The notes under the pieces are model-generated. The model was not told the DNA's origin and searched no databases. It saw nothing but the letters and a program-made list of their open reading frames with translations. This document shows positions 15,844 through 24,840 of a DNA stretch of 64,000 nt, in pieces. The stretch is from the NCBI RefSeq assembly GCF_039535115.1, contig NZ_BAAAWO010000001.1, positions 2,356,001 to 2,420,000 of the forward strand, read 5' to 3'. Each line of letters begins with the position of its first letter. Position 1 is the first letter of the stretch. The stretch comes from Paeniglutamicibacter sulfureus (lineage in GTDB: Bacteria; Actinomycetota; Actinomycetes; Actinomycetales; Micrococcaceae). Position numbers and translations under genes: made by a program.

Positions 15844-16941
15844 TTAGGCCTTGGCGATGGCTTCCTTCAGCGCCGAGAGAATCAGCGCAACCGAAGTCGG
15901 GTTCGCATTTGGGCCCATCAGCCCGATGCGCCACACGGTGCTCGCGTACTTGCCCACGCCCCCGCCAATCTCGATGTTGAAGCGTTCCAGCAGGTAAGCG
16001 CGGACCTTGGCCGAATCCATTCCCTCGGGAACGTACACCGTGGTCAGCTGGGGCAGGCGGTGTCCTTCTGCGGCGAACAGCTTCAGGCCCATTTCCTCCA
16101 GGCCGTCCTGCAGCGCTTTTCCGGCAGCCTGGTGGCGTACGGTGACAGCGTCCAGCCCTTCGGCCAGGATGCGGTCGATGCCCGCTTCCAGCGATGCCAC
16201 CATTCCCACCGGCGCGGTGTGGTGGTAGGTGCGTCCCCCTCCGGAGCCCCCCGTGGCGTATCCGCCAAGCAGGCCAAGATCCAGATACCAGGATTGCGGC
16301 TTTTCAACGCGGCGATCGAAGGCACGGTCAGAGATCGTGAACGGTGCGAGACCCGGGGCCACACCGATGCACTTTTGCGTTCCGGCGTAACCGACATCGA
16401 TCCCCCATTCATCGGCGAGCACCGGCATGCCGCCGATCGAGGTGACGGCATCAACGATCAGCAACGCGTCCTTCTTGATGGCGCCGAGTGCCGCGATGTC
16501 CGAAACGACGCCAGTGCTGGTTTCGGCGTGCACTGCGGCAATGACCGTGGGGTTCGGGTGCGCGTCGGCCACGCGCTGGGCGTCGACCGGGGTTCCGTAT
16601 TCGTGGTCCACGCGCACCACTTCGGCCCCGGCGCGCGAGGCGACCTCGCACATGCGTTCGCCAAAGAGGCCGTTGACCGCGACGACCGCCACGTCCCCGG
16701 CTTTCACCGTATTGACGAAGGCGGCTTCCATGCCCGCCGAACCGGTCGCGCTCAATGGCAGCGTGCGCGTGTTCTTGGTTCCCCACAGGGTGCGCAGCCC
16801 CTCGGCCGTGCGATCCATCCGGGCAATGAACAACGGATCAAGATGACCCAACAGCGGCAGTCCAAGTGCGGCGGTGGCTTCGGGGTACGGGTTGCATGGG
16901 CCGGGGCCGAAGAGGTGGCGAACCGGAACGATATGTGTCAT
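15844..16941 (-). CDS. Class V PLP aminotransferase (serine-pyruvate / alanine-glyoxylate type)
   Basis: The ATG at 16941 follows an AG-rich site (AGAGAG); another ATG at 16959 lacks one. 365 residues. N-terminal FGPGPCNPYP, SATGSAGMEAAF, VDAVTSIGGMPVLADEW and the PLP Lys in YAGTQKCIG are the family landmarks; the end VGKYASTVWRIGLMGPNAN matches alanine-glyoxylate/serine-pyruvate aminotransferases. It transfers amino groups to glyoxylate or pyruvate in the cytoplasm, and sits before an amino-acid permease. Confidence 0.9.
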   Translation of the reverse strand: MTHIVPVRHLFGPGPCNPYPEATAALGLPLLGHLDPLFIARMDRTAEGLRTLWGTKNTRTLPLSATGSAGMEAAFVNTVKAGDVAVVAVNGLFGERMCEVASRAGAEVVRVDHEYGTPVDAQRVADAHPNPTVIAAVHAETSTGVVSDIAALGAIKKDALLIVDAVTSIGGMPVLADEWGIDVGYAGTQKCIGVAPGLAPFTISDRAFDRRVEKPQSWYLDLGLLGGYATGGSGGGRTYHHTAPVGMVASLEAGIDRILAEGLDAVTVRHQAAGKALQDGLEEMGLKLFAAEGHRLPQLTTVYVPEGMDSAKVRAYLLERFNIEIGGGVGKYASTVWRIGLMGPNANPTSVALILSALKEAIAKA

Positions 16942-17106
16942 GTGGTCTCTCTTTCTCATGGCAAACTCTGGCGTGCGCAGAGCCAGCCTATTCCTCGCGC
17001 AGTTTCATGAAGTCATGTCCGGTACCCGGCACGGAGGCGAGTTCACGATGCTCCGCTTCTGCTCGGGCACCAGTGCCGCAGGGAAAACGCACCCAAGTCC
17101 CCGCAA

Positions 17107-17382
17107 TTACGCTGCCTTTAGTGCCCTGTCTGTCGAAACGTCGTCAAGCGACATCAACCGACGGGCTTCCCGCAATGCCTCGGATGCGTCCTTCTTGTCC
17201 AGCTGCGCCAATAGCAACAAGTTCGCGATCCGCTGTTCCCTGCGGCTCTTGCTGCTCTCACGTGCCACCTCGATCATGGCCAGGACCCGGGCATGTGCCC
17301 GGCGTCCGCGGGCCTCTGGGCTCGCGTCTTCGGGATCCGTAATACTGAGTACGTTCAGTGCCTCTGCGATAACGTCGTTCAT
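17107..17382 (-). CDS. Small helical hypothetical protein
   Basis: The ATG at 17382 has a GGAAGGCAGGAT site, giving 91 residues. The sequence is charged and probably all helical (ARVLAMIEVARESSKSRREQ, NLLLLAQLDKKDASEALREA), with no Cys and no membrane or signal segment. I do not recognise a family. It lies alone between the aminotransferase and the YceI promoter. Confidence 0.55.
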   Translation of the reverse strand: MNDVIAEALNVLSITDPEDASPEARGRRAHARVLAMIEVARESSKSRREQRIANLLLLAQLDKKDASEALREARRLMSLDDVSTDRALKAA

Positions 17383-17781
17383 ATCCTGCCTTCCATTTGG
17401 TCTCCGCCCCCACATCTTCGTGACGCGTATCACCACCTTCTTCTCATGGCCAGCCTAGCCTCCATATGAGGGCGAAGCAGAATCGCGAAACTCAGGCGCG
17501 AAACCCCGCGCAACATGGGCGAGCGCCATGTCCGCGATACGAAAGTCCGGGGCGGGAGGTCGAATCGGCCGTGGCCACCGAGGAAAATCCCGCGCTATTC
17601 GGGCGTCGCTTCACGGGGTCCCGGCGGATGGCCCCGGCCCGCCGACCTGCCTTCCGCCGTCACGCACTGGCCGCCCGCAGTCATTGCCCCCGCCAAACGT
17701 TCATCCGGCATTAATGGCAACTCCGCAAAGCCGGGGGAAAACGATGGCAGGTTAAGTAGTGTTGCAGCTCAAGTAAAAGTG
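17383..17781. other. Intergenic stretch, no gene seen
   Basis: Short frames here (17466-17714, 17515-17799) are Arg/Pro-rich, lack ribosome sites and show no domain. The right end merges into the regulated promoter of yceI. Confidence 0.45.
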
Positions 17782-17818
17782 GTTGACACGTCAACATAGT
17801 TGTGGCATATTTATATGC
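17782..17818 (+). promoter_or_regulatory. yceI promoter with two inverted repeats
   Basis: A TTGACA at 17783-17788 and CATATT at 17806-17811 are spaced 17 bases, a good vegetative promoter. The -35 box lies in GTTGAC-AC-GTCAAC (17782-17795) and the -10 box in GCATAT-TT-ATATGC (17805-17818). Both repeats have 6-base arms and a 2-base spacer, as MarR-type operators often do, and lie on the same face of the DNA or nearly so. Confidence 0.6.
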
Positions 17819-17872
17819 ATAAGCATGCAAACCGGTTGACCCGACCGGCTTCCAACACGAAGGAGTTCTCCC

Positions 17873-18418
17873 ATGAGCATTGAAATCACCCCCGGCACCT
17901 GGACCCTCGACACCTCGCACAGCGAAGTTGGCTTCACCGTCCGCCACGCGGGTATCTCCAAGGTCCGCGGCGCATTCACCGATGTCACCGGCACCCTGAC
18001 CGTAGGCGAATCGGTTTCCTCCTCGAAGGTCGAGGCCATCGTCAAGACCGAGTCCTTCGACTCGAACGACAACAACCGCGATGCCCACGTCAAGGGCGCG
18101 GATTTCTTCAACGTCGAGCAGTTCCCGGAAATGACCTTCGTGTCCACCGGCGTTGCAGGCTCCCCGGAAGAGTTCGAACTCCTGGGTGAATTGACGATCA
18201 AGGACACCACCAAGCCGGTGACCTTCAAGGTTGAATTTGGCGGCGTTGCGGTTGATCCGTTCGGTGCCACCCGCGCCGGCTTCTCGGCCACCACCCAGAT
18301 CTCCCGCAAGGAGTTTGGCATTACCTGGAATGCTGCCCTCGAAGCCGGCGGCGTACTGGTTGGCGACAAGGTCACCATCAACATCGACTCCGCATTCGTG
18401 CTCGCGGGACAGAACTAG
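17873..18418 (+). CDS. YceI family protein
   Basis: The 181-residue protein begins at an ATG eight bases after AAGGAG. WTLDTSHSEVGFTVRHAGISKVRG, split here as TLDTSHSEVGFTVRH and SKVRGAF, then HVKGADFFNVEQFPEMTF and AGFSATTQISRKEFGITWN are the standard YceI landmarks. The fold is a lipocalin-like barrel binding isoprenoid-type ligands. No signal peptide is present, so it acts in the cytoplasm. It is monocistronic, ends at a hairpin terminator, and has a repressor-type promoter. Confidence 0.92.
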   Translation: MSIEITPGTWTLDTSHSEVGFTVRHAGISKVRGAFTDVTGTLTVGESVSSSKVEAIVKTESFDSNDNNRDAHVKGADFFNVEQFPEMTFVSTGVAGSPEEFELLGELTIKDTTKPVTFKVEFGGVAVDPFGATRAGFSATTQISRKEFGITWNAALEAGGVLVGDKVTINIDSAFVLAGQN

Positions 18419-18435
18419 GCCCTTTCGGCCCCAGT

Positions 18436-18469
18436 CGGGGTGCCGTCCACCGTGGTGGAGGGCACCCCG
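18436..18469 (+). terminator. Terminator after yceI
   Basis: CGGGGTGCC (18436-18444) pairs with GGCACCCCG (18461-18469), with an inner TCCACC/GGTGGA stem. It starts 17 bases after the stop codon. Confidence 0.7.
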
Positions 18470-18633
18470 AGCCCGTTAATGCTGGCATCCGGGTCTTGCC
18501 TGCGATTCGCCTGCGCATTAAGCCCGCCCGCGCTGAATGCGCACCTCACCAGCCCTCCTCTACACGGGAGCAGTGCGGTACCTTGGAAACGGGGGATCTG
18601 CATTTCACTAAACTCGCATAGGGGACGCAACTA

Positions 18634-19530
18634 ATGGTGACACCAAAGAAGGACGAGCTGCATCCACTCGCCGAGGTACACCCGGGTTCCGATCAGGATC
18701 TCTACGAATCCAAGATCGTCACGAACATTTCCGGCCGCACCGCGATGACCCGCAAACGCCTGGCCAACGGCCGCGAGACCCGAGCCTTTCTTGATGCTGC
18801 GTTGGACCTCACCACCGAACTGTTCAGCCCGGCGCTCTCCGAACAGCTGCTTGATACCGACGAGGAGGACGCTCGTCCGGTCATGTCGTATCTGTCCCGC
18901 CGCAAAGTCCTGGCCAAGGCCAGGCAGAATTGCGGCGACGACTACCCCCTCAGTGAGAACATGATGCGCCACCGCTGGAGCACACACGGAGATTTTCTGG
19001 CCGACTTCGTTTCCTATGCCCTGGCCGACAAGCACTGGAGCCTTCAGGTCGCGCTCTCGCAACACGCCAAGGACCTTCTGACCTCGGATGATAATTTCCC
19101 CAGTGCGGTCCATCGAGTCGCCTATGAAGACCTCAAGCTCGTGCTGGAGCTGCCGGCCTTCCGGTTCCAACTGTTGGCAGTGGCCACGGCACAGGCGGAT
19201 ACCGCATCCGCGCAAGCCCTGGCTCGCATGTATACGAATCTTTCACAGGTGTGGATCACGCTCTACACCAACGTATTTGAACACTATGGGCTCACGTTCA
19301 GGCCAAACGTGACCATGGAAGACTTCAACATCTTGCTGCAGGCCATGGCGGAGGGTCTTGGGCTGCGCTTGATTTCCGGGGTGGGAGAACGACTGCTCGA
19401 TCATGAGAAGCGGACTTCGCTGCTGGGAACCGCAGCACTTTCGCTCTTTCTGGCCTTGGTCGATCCCGGCGATGGGCTTACCATCGAGCAAGCAGCGGAG
19501 ACCGCCATGGGCCAGAGGCGAAAGCCGTAG
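18634..19530 (+). CDS. Hypothetical protein, TetR-like helical architecture
   Basis: An AGGGGA site precedes the ATG; 298 residues. The protein is mostly helical, with repeated segments such as NGRETRAFLDAALDLTTELF and WSTHGDFLADFVSYALADKHW, and a C-terminal part (EDFNILLQAMAEGLGLRLISG, then EQAAETAMGQRRK) that resembles the ligand-binding domain of TetR regulators. A clear N-terminal HTH was not identified, so DNA binding is uncertain. It stands alone between the yceI terminator and a 454-base convergent gap. Confidence 0.6.
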   Translation: MVTPKKDELHPLAEVHPGSDQDLYESKIVTNISGRTAMTRKRLANGRETRAFLDAALDLTTELFSPALSEQLLDTDEEDARPVMSYLSRRKVLAKARQNCGDDYPLSENMMRHRWSTHGDFLADFVSYALADKHWSLQVALSQHAKDLLTSDDNFPSAVHRVAYEDLKLVLELPAFRFQLLAVATAQADTASAQALARMYTNLSQVWITLYTNVFEHYGLTFRPNVTMEDFNILLQAMAEGLGLRLISGVGERLLDHEKRTSLLGTAALSLFLALVDPGDGLTIEQAAETAMGQRRKP

Positions 19531-19984
19531 GTTCGGATTTGCCCGACCGGGAGATTTAGGAGCGGAGGCCGGCTGCCCCAAGCAGCCCGGCGCCCCCACT
19601 CCAGCTGCGACATTGGTCGTTATCGGCAACGGTCCACATCGACATCCTCCCAGGTCCTACCCTGAAAGGTCCGGCCCAGAGTACTGGTGCCGAAGTGTTC
19701 GATGCGCCCCGATCCCCCCGCCAAAAACGCAGGTGGTACGGAACCCAACGAGTATGCAAACGCTTGAAGGCGCCGGGAAGAACCGCTTCACCATCAGCAG
19801 TTCGGCTTTCCCCCAAAATTCCACCCCACGCTTTCAAAGCCGATATACCCGTTTGGTTCACAACCACAGGACTTATCCAAACAAAGAGTGGTTCCCCGGC
19901 TCTACCCTCACTTGGGTCGACCTGACTGGGTCCACCCAGCTGGGTCCCAACTGTGAAACCACGCCTGGACAGGTTGCTGTGAAG
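19531..19984. other. Convergent intergenic stretch, no gene seen
   Basis: The 454 bases separate the TetR-like gene and the LLM oxidoreductase, which converge. Composition is lower in GC than the flanking genes. A short self-complementary patch CCCAGCTGGG and nearby GGGTCC repeats at about 19925-19955 could help termination; no frame has a ribosome site or domain. Confidence 0.4.
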
Positions 19985-21028
19985 CTACTTTTGGGCCAGC
20001 AGTCGCTGCACGCGCGGCTTGACCTCGGTGGCCAGCAACGTGATCGACTCCAGCAGGTGTTCCTGCGGGAGGCCTCCGATATCCATTTGGAGGAAGTGGC
20101 GCATATGTCCCATGTAGCCATGCAGATGGACGATGCGCTCGGCCACCTCGTCAGGCGAACCAACGTAGTAGGCGCCCGGGGCCTCGGCCTGCGCGTCGTA
20201 GGCGCGCTTGTCCGGCGCCGGCCAGCCACGCAGTTCACCCATTTCCACGTTGAGGTTGTACCAACCCGGGTAGAAGCGCTCGAGCGCTTCCTTCTTGGTC
20301 GGGGCCACCAGACCCAGCGCCGCCACCGAGACCTTGAGCGAGTCCTCCGAATGCCCGGCCTGGGCCCCGGCGCGCCGGTACAGCTCGGCCAGCGGGGCGA
20401 AGCGGTGTGGCTCCCCGCCAATGATGCCGTAGGACACCGGCAGGCCCATCTGCCCGGCCCGGGCGGAGGAACTTGCATTGCCGCCGGTGGCCACCCACAC
20501 CGGGAGCTTGCCACCGAGCGGACGAGGCACCACTGCCAGGTCCGCAATCGCCGGACGCTTCGTGCCGGACCAGGTGACGTTCTGGGTGTCGGCGTTGTTG
20601 ATTGCCATGAGCAGGTCCAGTTTTTCGGCGTAGAGCTCGTCGTACTCGCCCAGGTCGTAGCCAAAGAGCGGGAACGTCTCCACGGAGGAGCCGCGTCCGG
20701 CGGTGATTTCGATGCGTCCTCCCCCGGAGATGGCATCGGCCGTGGCGAATTGCTGGAAGACGCGCACAGGGTCGTCGGTGCTGATGATGCTCGCTGCACT
20801 TCCCAATTTGATCCGGTCCGTGGTGGCCGCCGCGGCGGCGATCAGGGTGCCGGGCGAGGACGCAGGCATGCTGGTGGTGTGGTGTTCACCCACGCCGAAG
20901 TAGTCCAGGCCTGCCTCATCCGCGTGCTTGATCGCCGCGAACAGGTTTTGGATGGATTCTCCGGTTGATCGCAGTGATCCGTCGATATTGCGCTGGGTGT
21001 CGCCGAAGCTGTAGGCACCGATTTCCAT
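19985..21028 (-). CDS. LLM-class flavin/F420-dependent oxidoreductase
   Basis: The ATG at 21028 has GAGGA in the right position; 347 residues. The luciferase-like TIM barrel is shown by MEIGAYSFGDTQ, HADEAGLDYFGVGEHHTT, ADAISGGGRIEITAGRGSS and KLPVWVATGGN. The family uses reduced FMN or F420; the next gene is an F420-NADP reductase-like protein, which hints at F420. The substrate is unknown. It is second in an operon divergent from a MarR regulator. Confidence 0.88.
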   Translation of the reverse strand: MEIGAYSFGDTQRNIDGSLRSTGESIQNLFAAIKHADEAGLDYFGVGEHHTTSMPASSPGTLIAAAAATTDRIKLGSAASIISTDDPVRVFQQFATADAISGGGRIEITAGRGSSVETFPLFGYDLGEYDELYAEKLDLLMAINNADTQNVTWSGTKRPAIADLAVVPRPLGGKLPVWVATGGNASSSARAGQMGLPVSYGIIGGEPHRFAPLAELYRRAGAQAGHSEDSLKVSVAALGLVAPTKKEALERFYPGWYNLNVEMGELRGWPAPDKRAYDAQAEAPGAYYVGSPDEVAERIVHLHGYMGHMRHFLQMDIGGLPQEHLLESITLLATEVKPRVQRLLAQK

Positions 21029-21066
21029 GTGGTCAATCCTCATTCGTTGGGTAAGCGTGTGGCGGT

Positions 21067-21738
21067 TCAAGCGGCGGCAAGGCTGCGCTGCAGCTCCTGC
21101 GCCAGTTCGGCGGCGTTGAAGCGGCCGTTGAAGATCTCGGTGCCGGGTTCAAAGGATCTGCCCGCCGCGAGTTCGCCGGCATCAAGGGAGTCGAAGCCCA
21201 AGGTGTCGATGAACGTGGACACCAGTGCCTTGGCGCTCTCGTCGTCCCCGGCGACCACCAGTGCGCGGCGGTTCTGCGTCCCCGGCGCGGCGGCATCCGG
21301 TTCCATCTCGTGGTAACCGATGTGGTTGAAGGTCTTCACTACCCGAGACCCGGCCAGGTATGCGGACACGACCTCGCTGGAGGACAGGTGTGTGTTCTCG
21401 AAATCGGCAATGTCGCCGTCGGTGGCAGCCCAGTAGTTCATGGCATCGATGACGATCCTGCCGCCAAGGGCTTCCGCATTCAGGGACTTGTACTTGTGTA
21501 GCGGGATGGCGACCACCACGAGGTCCGAGGCCGCGGCCTCGGCCGCGTCGACGGCCACCGCGCCAGGGGTGACGATTTCGATGATCAGCGCGTTGTCGGC
21601 TGCTGGCTTCGAAGTCGCGACCTTGACGCGGTAACCGGCGGCAACCGCCAACCGGGCAATAGCCGTACCTACGCGCCCGGCACCCAGGATGCCGATCGTC
21701 CCCCGGGAAGCCACGTTTTCTTGTGCGCCGATATCCAT
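21067..21738 (-). CDS. NADPH-dependent F420 reductase-like NAD(P)-binding protein
   Basis: Started at the ATG at 21738 after GGAAGGCAGGAC; 223 residues. GTIGILGAGRVGTAIARLA is the N-terminal Rossmann motif, ATSKPAADN follows the second strand (Ser-Lys suggests NADPH), and VVVAIPLHKY and VIDAMNYW match the F420-dependent NADP reductase family. It would exchange hydride between NADP and F420, supplying the adjacent LLM enzyme (38-base gap). Some members act on other substrates, so the F420 link is an inference. Confidence 0.8.
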   Translation of the reverse strand: MDIGAQENVASRGTIGILGAGRVGTAIARLAVAAGYRVKVATSKPAADNALIIEIVTPGAVAVDAAEAAASDLVVVAIPLHKYKSLNAEALGGRIVIDAMNYWAATDGDIADFENTHLSSSEVVSAYLAGSRVVKTFNHIGYHEMEPDAAAPGTQNRRALVVAGDDESAKALVSTFIDTLGFDSLDAGELAAGRSFEPGTEIFNGRFNAAELAQELQRSLAAA

Positions 21739-21817
21739 GTCCTGCCTTCCGAAAATTTATGTTGTAATACAGACTATATTCCGAACAGATCATCTGCGCA
21801 ACACCGCAATCTCCGGT

Positions 21818-22345
21818 ATGATGGATGTCATGGCTTCCACTTCGCACCCGCCCCTCGTCTTCGACAAGTCGTTGCCGGGATTCCTTCCCGGCGATCTCGC
21901 TTGGCACCTGGGAATGATCCTGCGCGGACACCAAACGCACTTCGCAGAGGCTGTCGCGGAGATGCCATGTTCGGTGCGCGGCTTCCAGATGCTTTCCACC
22001 GTGGTTCACCATGACCCCGCAAACCAGCAGGCTTTGGGTGCTCACCTGGGCATCGACCGCACGGTGTTGACCTACCTCATCGACGACCTCGTGACTGCCG
22101 GCCTGGTTGAACGCGTGCCTGCTCCCACGGATCGACGAGCGCGGAAGATCGTTGCCACGAACCAGGGCGAGGCATTGCTGAAAAGGATGGAGGCACGCGT
22201 AGCCGCTGCCGAACAGACCCTGCTCACCGAACTTGACGCCGGTGAAAGCGAGCAGCTCGCGCACCTGGTTTCCAAGCTCTCCATGGCGATCCATCGAGCG
22301 CAGCCCGGCGCCAATCCCTGCGAGGCCATGGACCACCTGGGCTAG
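21818..22345 (+). CDS. MarR-family regulator
   Basis: Several in-frame ATGs cluster at 21818, 21821 and 21830; no clear ribosome site separates them. The winged helix is evident: QALGAHLGIDRTVLTYLIDDLVTAGLVERVPAPTDRRARKI (quoted as LGIDRTVLTYLIDDL and VPAPTDRRARK). About 170 residues. It is divergent from the F420 reductase/LLM operon, whose expression it probably controls through the 80-base AT-rich gap between them. Confidence 0.85.
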   Translation: MMDVMASTSHPPLVFDKSLPGFLPGDLAWHLGMILRGHQTHFAEAVAEMPCSVRGFQMLSTVVHHDPANQQALGAHLGIDRTVLTYLIDDLVTAGLVERVPAPTDRRARKIVATNQGEALLKRMEARVAAAEQTLLTELDAGESEQLAHLVSKLSMAIHRAQPGANPCEAMDHLG

Positions 22346-22443
22346 CCACCGAGCCGGCGGGCACGGACCTCCGACCTGCCCCGGGCGAACGGTTCCGGTC
22401 ACCAACTGTGATCCAACAGTCGCCAACACCATAGACTCGTGAC

Positions 22444-22881
22444 ATGAATACTGGCGACATCACCTTCCACACCCGCAAATGGGTCCGCCCCGAAGACCTC
22501 AACGCCAATGGCACGCTCTTTGGAGGAAGCCTGCTGCGCTGGATCGACGAGGAAGCCGCGATCTACGCGATCGTCCAGCTCGGAAACGGATTCGCCGTTA
22601 CGAAGTACATGTCGGAGATCAATTTCGTTTCCTCGGCGCAACAGGGCGACCTCATCGAGATGGGCCTGACCGCCACCCACTTCGGCCGCACCTCACTGAC
22701 CATGCGCGCCGAGGTCCGCAACATGATCACCCGGCAGTCCATCTTGACCATAGAGAAGATCGTGTTCGTGAACATGGGCCCGGACGGTATCCCAGCCCCG
22801 CACGGCTACTCGGAGATCACCTACGACCGCGACCGCATTCCCGGCGAGCACCTGAAGATCAAACAGCCCGAGGAGCTGTAG
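22444..22881 (+). CDS. Acyl-CoA thioesterase (YciA-like hotdog)
   Basis: 145 residues. VRPEDLNANGTLFGGSLLRWIDEEAA is the YciA/BFIT signature (N-G-LFGG-W-DE; quoted in part as NANGTLFGG and RWIDEEAA), with the catalytic Asp. It hydrolyses acyl-CoA esters in the cytosol. No Shine-Dalgarno is seen; TAGACT lies six bases before the ATG, which fits a -10 box of a leaderless transcript starting at the ATG. Confidence 0.88.
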   Translation: MNTGDITFHTRKWVRPEDLNANGTLFGGSLLRWIDEEAAIYAIVQLGNGFAVTKYMSEINFVSSAQQGDLIEMGLTATHFGRTSLTMRAEVRNMITRQSILTIEKIVFVNMGPDGIPAPHGYSEITYDRDRIPGEHLKIKQPEEL

Positions 22882-22955
22882 CCGCAGCGTCCGGTTGATT
22901 GCCCCGAAATCGGGCGTGCTCCGGCGGGTTTTGCGGAACCCACCTGAATTCCCGG

Positions 22956-23366
22956 TTACGACGCATCCTTCACGGGGCGAAAGACTCCCCCGCCCCACTG
23001 GACACCGCTGCGCATCAGCCACAATTCACATGGCCGAATGGTTCCCAGCCGGACCTTGTGGCATGGCGGAACATAGCTTTCGTCGAGTTCTCCGTCTTCG
23101 CCGCGAGTCCAGAGCTCGTCGTTGATCCTGAACACGTTGGCCATGACCTCGCAATCGCAATAGCCTCCGAGTTCGGGGAATTTCCGCTCCAACGAGGTTG
23201 CCCGCGGTGCACGCAGATCACGGTAGGTGGTGCACCACTTCAACCCGCTACACCCATGCTCGAGCATCCGGTTGACGTAACAAGCCAAGCATTCGTAGCG
23301 TGGCGGCAGCAGCAACTTAACGACCTTGAGCGCATCCTCAAGTTCCGAGACGGTGTATTGGTCCAT
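22956..23366 (-). CDS. DUF2695 domain protein
   Basis: The ATG at 23366 has AAGGAG; 136 residues. YECLACYVNRMLEHGCSGLKWC and GGYCDCEVMANVF are the DUF2695 core, with Cys pairs (CLAC, CDC) that could bind metal. Function unknown. It is convergent with the thioesterase and stands alone. Confidence 0.8.
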   Translation of the reverse strand: MDQYTVSELEDALKVVKLLLPPRYECLACYVNRMLEHGCSGLKWCTTYRDLRAPRATSLERKFPELGGYCDCEVMANVFRINDELWTRGEDGELDESYVPPCHKVRLGTIRPCELWLMRSGVQWGGGVFRPVKDAS

Positions 23367-23510
23367 GGCGAACTCCTTGAATCGGTGGAGTCTTCAGCAT
23401 GCGATCAATACCCGACGTCCGGCCCTTCAAGGCGTCGGGACTGTGGGCAGGTAAAGTTAACCGCCCGGCGCTCGTAGCTGTGTGGGGAGGCTTTCTTACC
23501 GTGCGGGAAA

Positions 23511-24707
23511 TCAGATGTTGCCCTGGAACCGCACGATCCGTTCGATGGCCTCGGTCACCGCATCGAATCCGGCGGCAAAACTGAGGCGAACATGGTGCTG
23601 TCCGTTGACGTGGTCGAAGTCGTTGCCGGGAACAATGGCCACGCCCTCAGCTTCGAGTAGTGCGGCACAGTAGGCGGCGGCATTTACATGGGGGCCGAGC
23701 TGGTCGCCCAGATCCGCATACAAGTAGAAGGCGCCGTCGGCAGGCGCGCTCTCGCCCCAGCCAAGGCGACCCATGGAGCCCAGCACCGCGGCGCGGGTCC
23801 GCGCGAATTCGGCAACCCGCGCTTCGGCCTCGGCGTAGGAGTCCTCGGTGAATGCGGCCAGCGCGGCATATTGCGCTGGGGCCGGCGGGCACAGCGCCAC
23901 GTTGCCGGCCAGCGCGTCCACGGTGGACAGCATGTCGTCGGGAACCAGTGCCCAACCCAAGCGCCAGCCGGTCATGCCCCAGTATTTGGAGAAGCTGGAG
24001 ATCACCACGGTGTCGGTGTCCAATTCCCAGGCACTGACCGAACGGCGGACTTCCGACCCCGGTTCCGGGTAGTCGATGCCGTGGTAGATCTCGTCGCTGA
24101 TCAGCCTGACGCCGCGTTCCTTGCACCACCCTGCGAGCTCCTCGAGCTCACTGCCGGAGACCATGGTGCCGGTGGGGTTTGCCGGGGAGGCCAGCATCAG
24201 TCCGTCGAGCCGTCCGTGTTCCCGCCAGGCTGCTTCCAGCAGCTGCACGGTGGGCTGGTAGCGGGATTCCTGTCCGGCATCCAGCTCAATAACATCGATT
24301 CCCAGAGTGCGCAGGATATTGGCGTAGGCCGGATATCCGGGCCGCGCCAATGCCACCTTGTCTCCGGCATTGAAGGCGGTTAGGAAGGTCAGCATGAACG
24401 CGCCGGAACTCCCGGTGGTTACAGCGACGTTGTCCGCCGAAACCTCCATGTTGTACCAACGCTTGTAGTGTCCAGCGATGGCTTCCCGCAGTTCCCGGAT
24501 GCCCAGCGCGGGCGTGTAGGTAAACGGCGTGCCCGCGGCATGGATCTCGGCCGCCCGCCGTGAAACCTCGGAGGGGGCACCGTCGCTGGGCTCGCCCGCG
24601 CACAGGGAAATGACATTCCGGCCCGTGGCACGCAACTGGGCGACCCGATCCAGGATGTTCATGACCTCAAACGCCGGAACCTTCGCCCGGTCCGCGACCT
24701 TTAACAT
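23511..24707 (-). CDS. Class I PLP-dependent aminotransferase
   Basis: Started at the ATG at 24707 (GGAGGA 13 bases upstream), 398 residues. AGEPSDGAP, PALGIRELREAIAGHY, TTGSSGAFMLTF, SPANPTGTMVS, and the PLP Lys in SSFSKYWGMTGWRLGW are all present. The family covers aspartate and aromatic aminotransferases; the substrate is unclear. An IS3 element is inserted 94 bases before the start, so part of its native promoter region may have been displaced. Confidence 0.9.
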   Translation of the reverse strand: MLKVADRAKVPAFEVMNILDRVAQLRATGRNVISLCAGEPSDGAPSEVSRRAAEIHAAGTPFTYTPALGIRELREAIAGHYKRWYNMEVSADNVAVTTGSSGAFMLTFLTAFNAGDKVALARPGYPAYANILRTLGIDVIELDAGQESRYQPTVQLLEAAWREHGRLDGLMLASPANPTGTMVSGSELEELAGWCKERGVRLISDEIYHGIDYPEPGSEVRRSVSAWELDTDTVVISSFSKYWGMTGWRLGWALVPDDMLSTVDALAGNVALCPPAPAQYAALAAFTEDSYAEAEARVAEFARTRAAVLGSMGRLGWGESAPADGAFYLYADLGDQLGPHVNAAAYCAALLEAEGVAIVPGNDFDHVNGQHHVRLSFAAGFDAVTEAIERIVRFQGNI

Positions 24708-24801
24708 GCTCTGCACTTTTCCTCCGGTACCTTGTGCCGCATTGACGACTTCACCAAGCCTGTCACATGCCGGTGGGCAGACGCGCGAAGGCCCCACCGG
24801 T

Positions 24802-24826
24802 TGAACTGGTCCCCGAAAGTTGGACT
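24802..24826. repeat. IS3 left terminal inverted repeat
   Basis: TGAACTGGTCCCCGAAAG followed by TTGGACT; one mismatch (position 8) to the other end. Confidence 0.9.
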
Positions 24827-24840
24827 CGGTAAGTAAAAGT

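Noticed and set aside
17466..17799. Two short plus-strand frames before yceI
   Set aside because: No ribosome site, no domain, Arg/Pro-rich composition typical of non-coding GC-rich DNA.
19925..19955. CCCAGCTGGG and GGGTCC repeats resembling an attachment site or riboswitch
   Set aside because: Too short and without an integrase, tRNA or recognisable aptamer; at most a weak convergent terminator.
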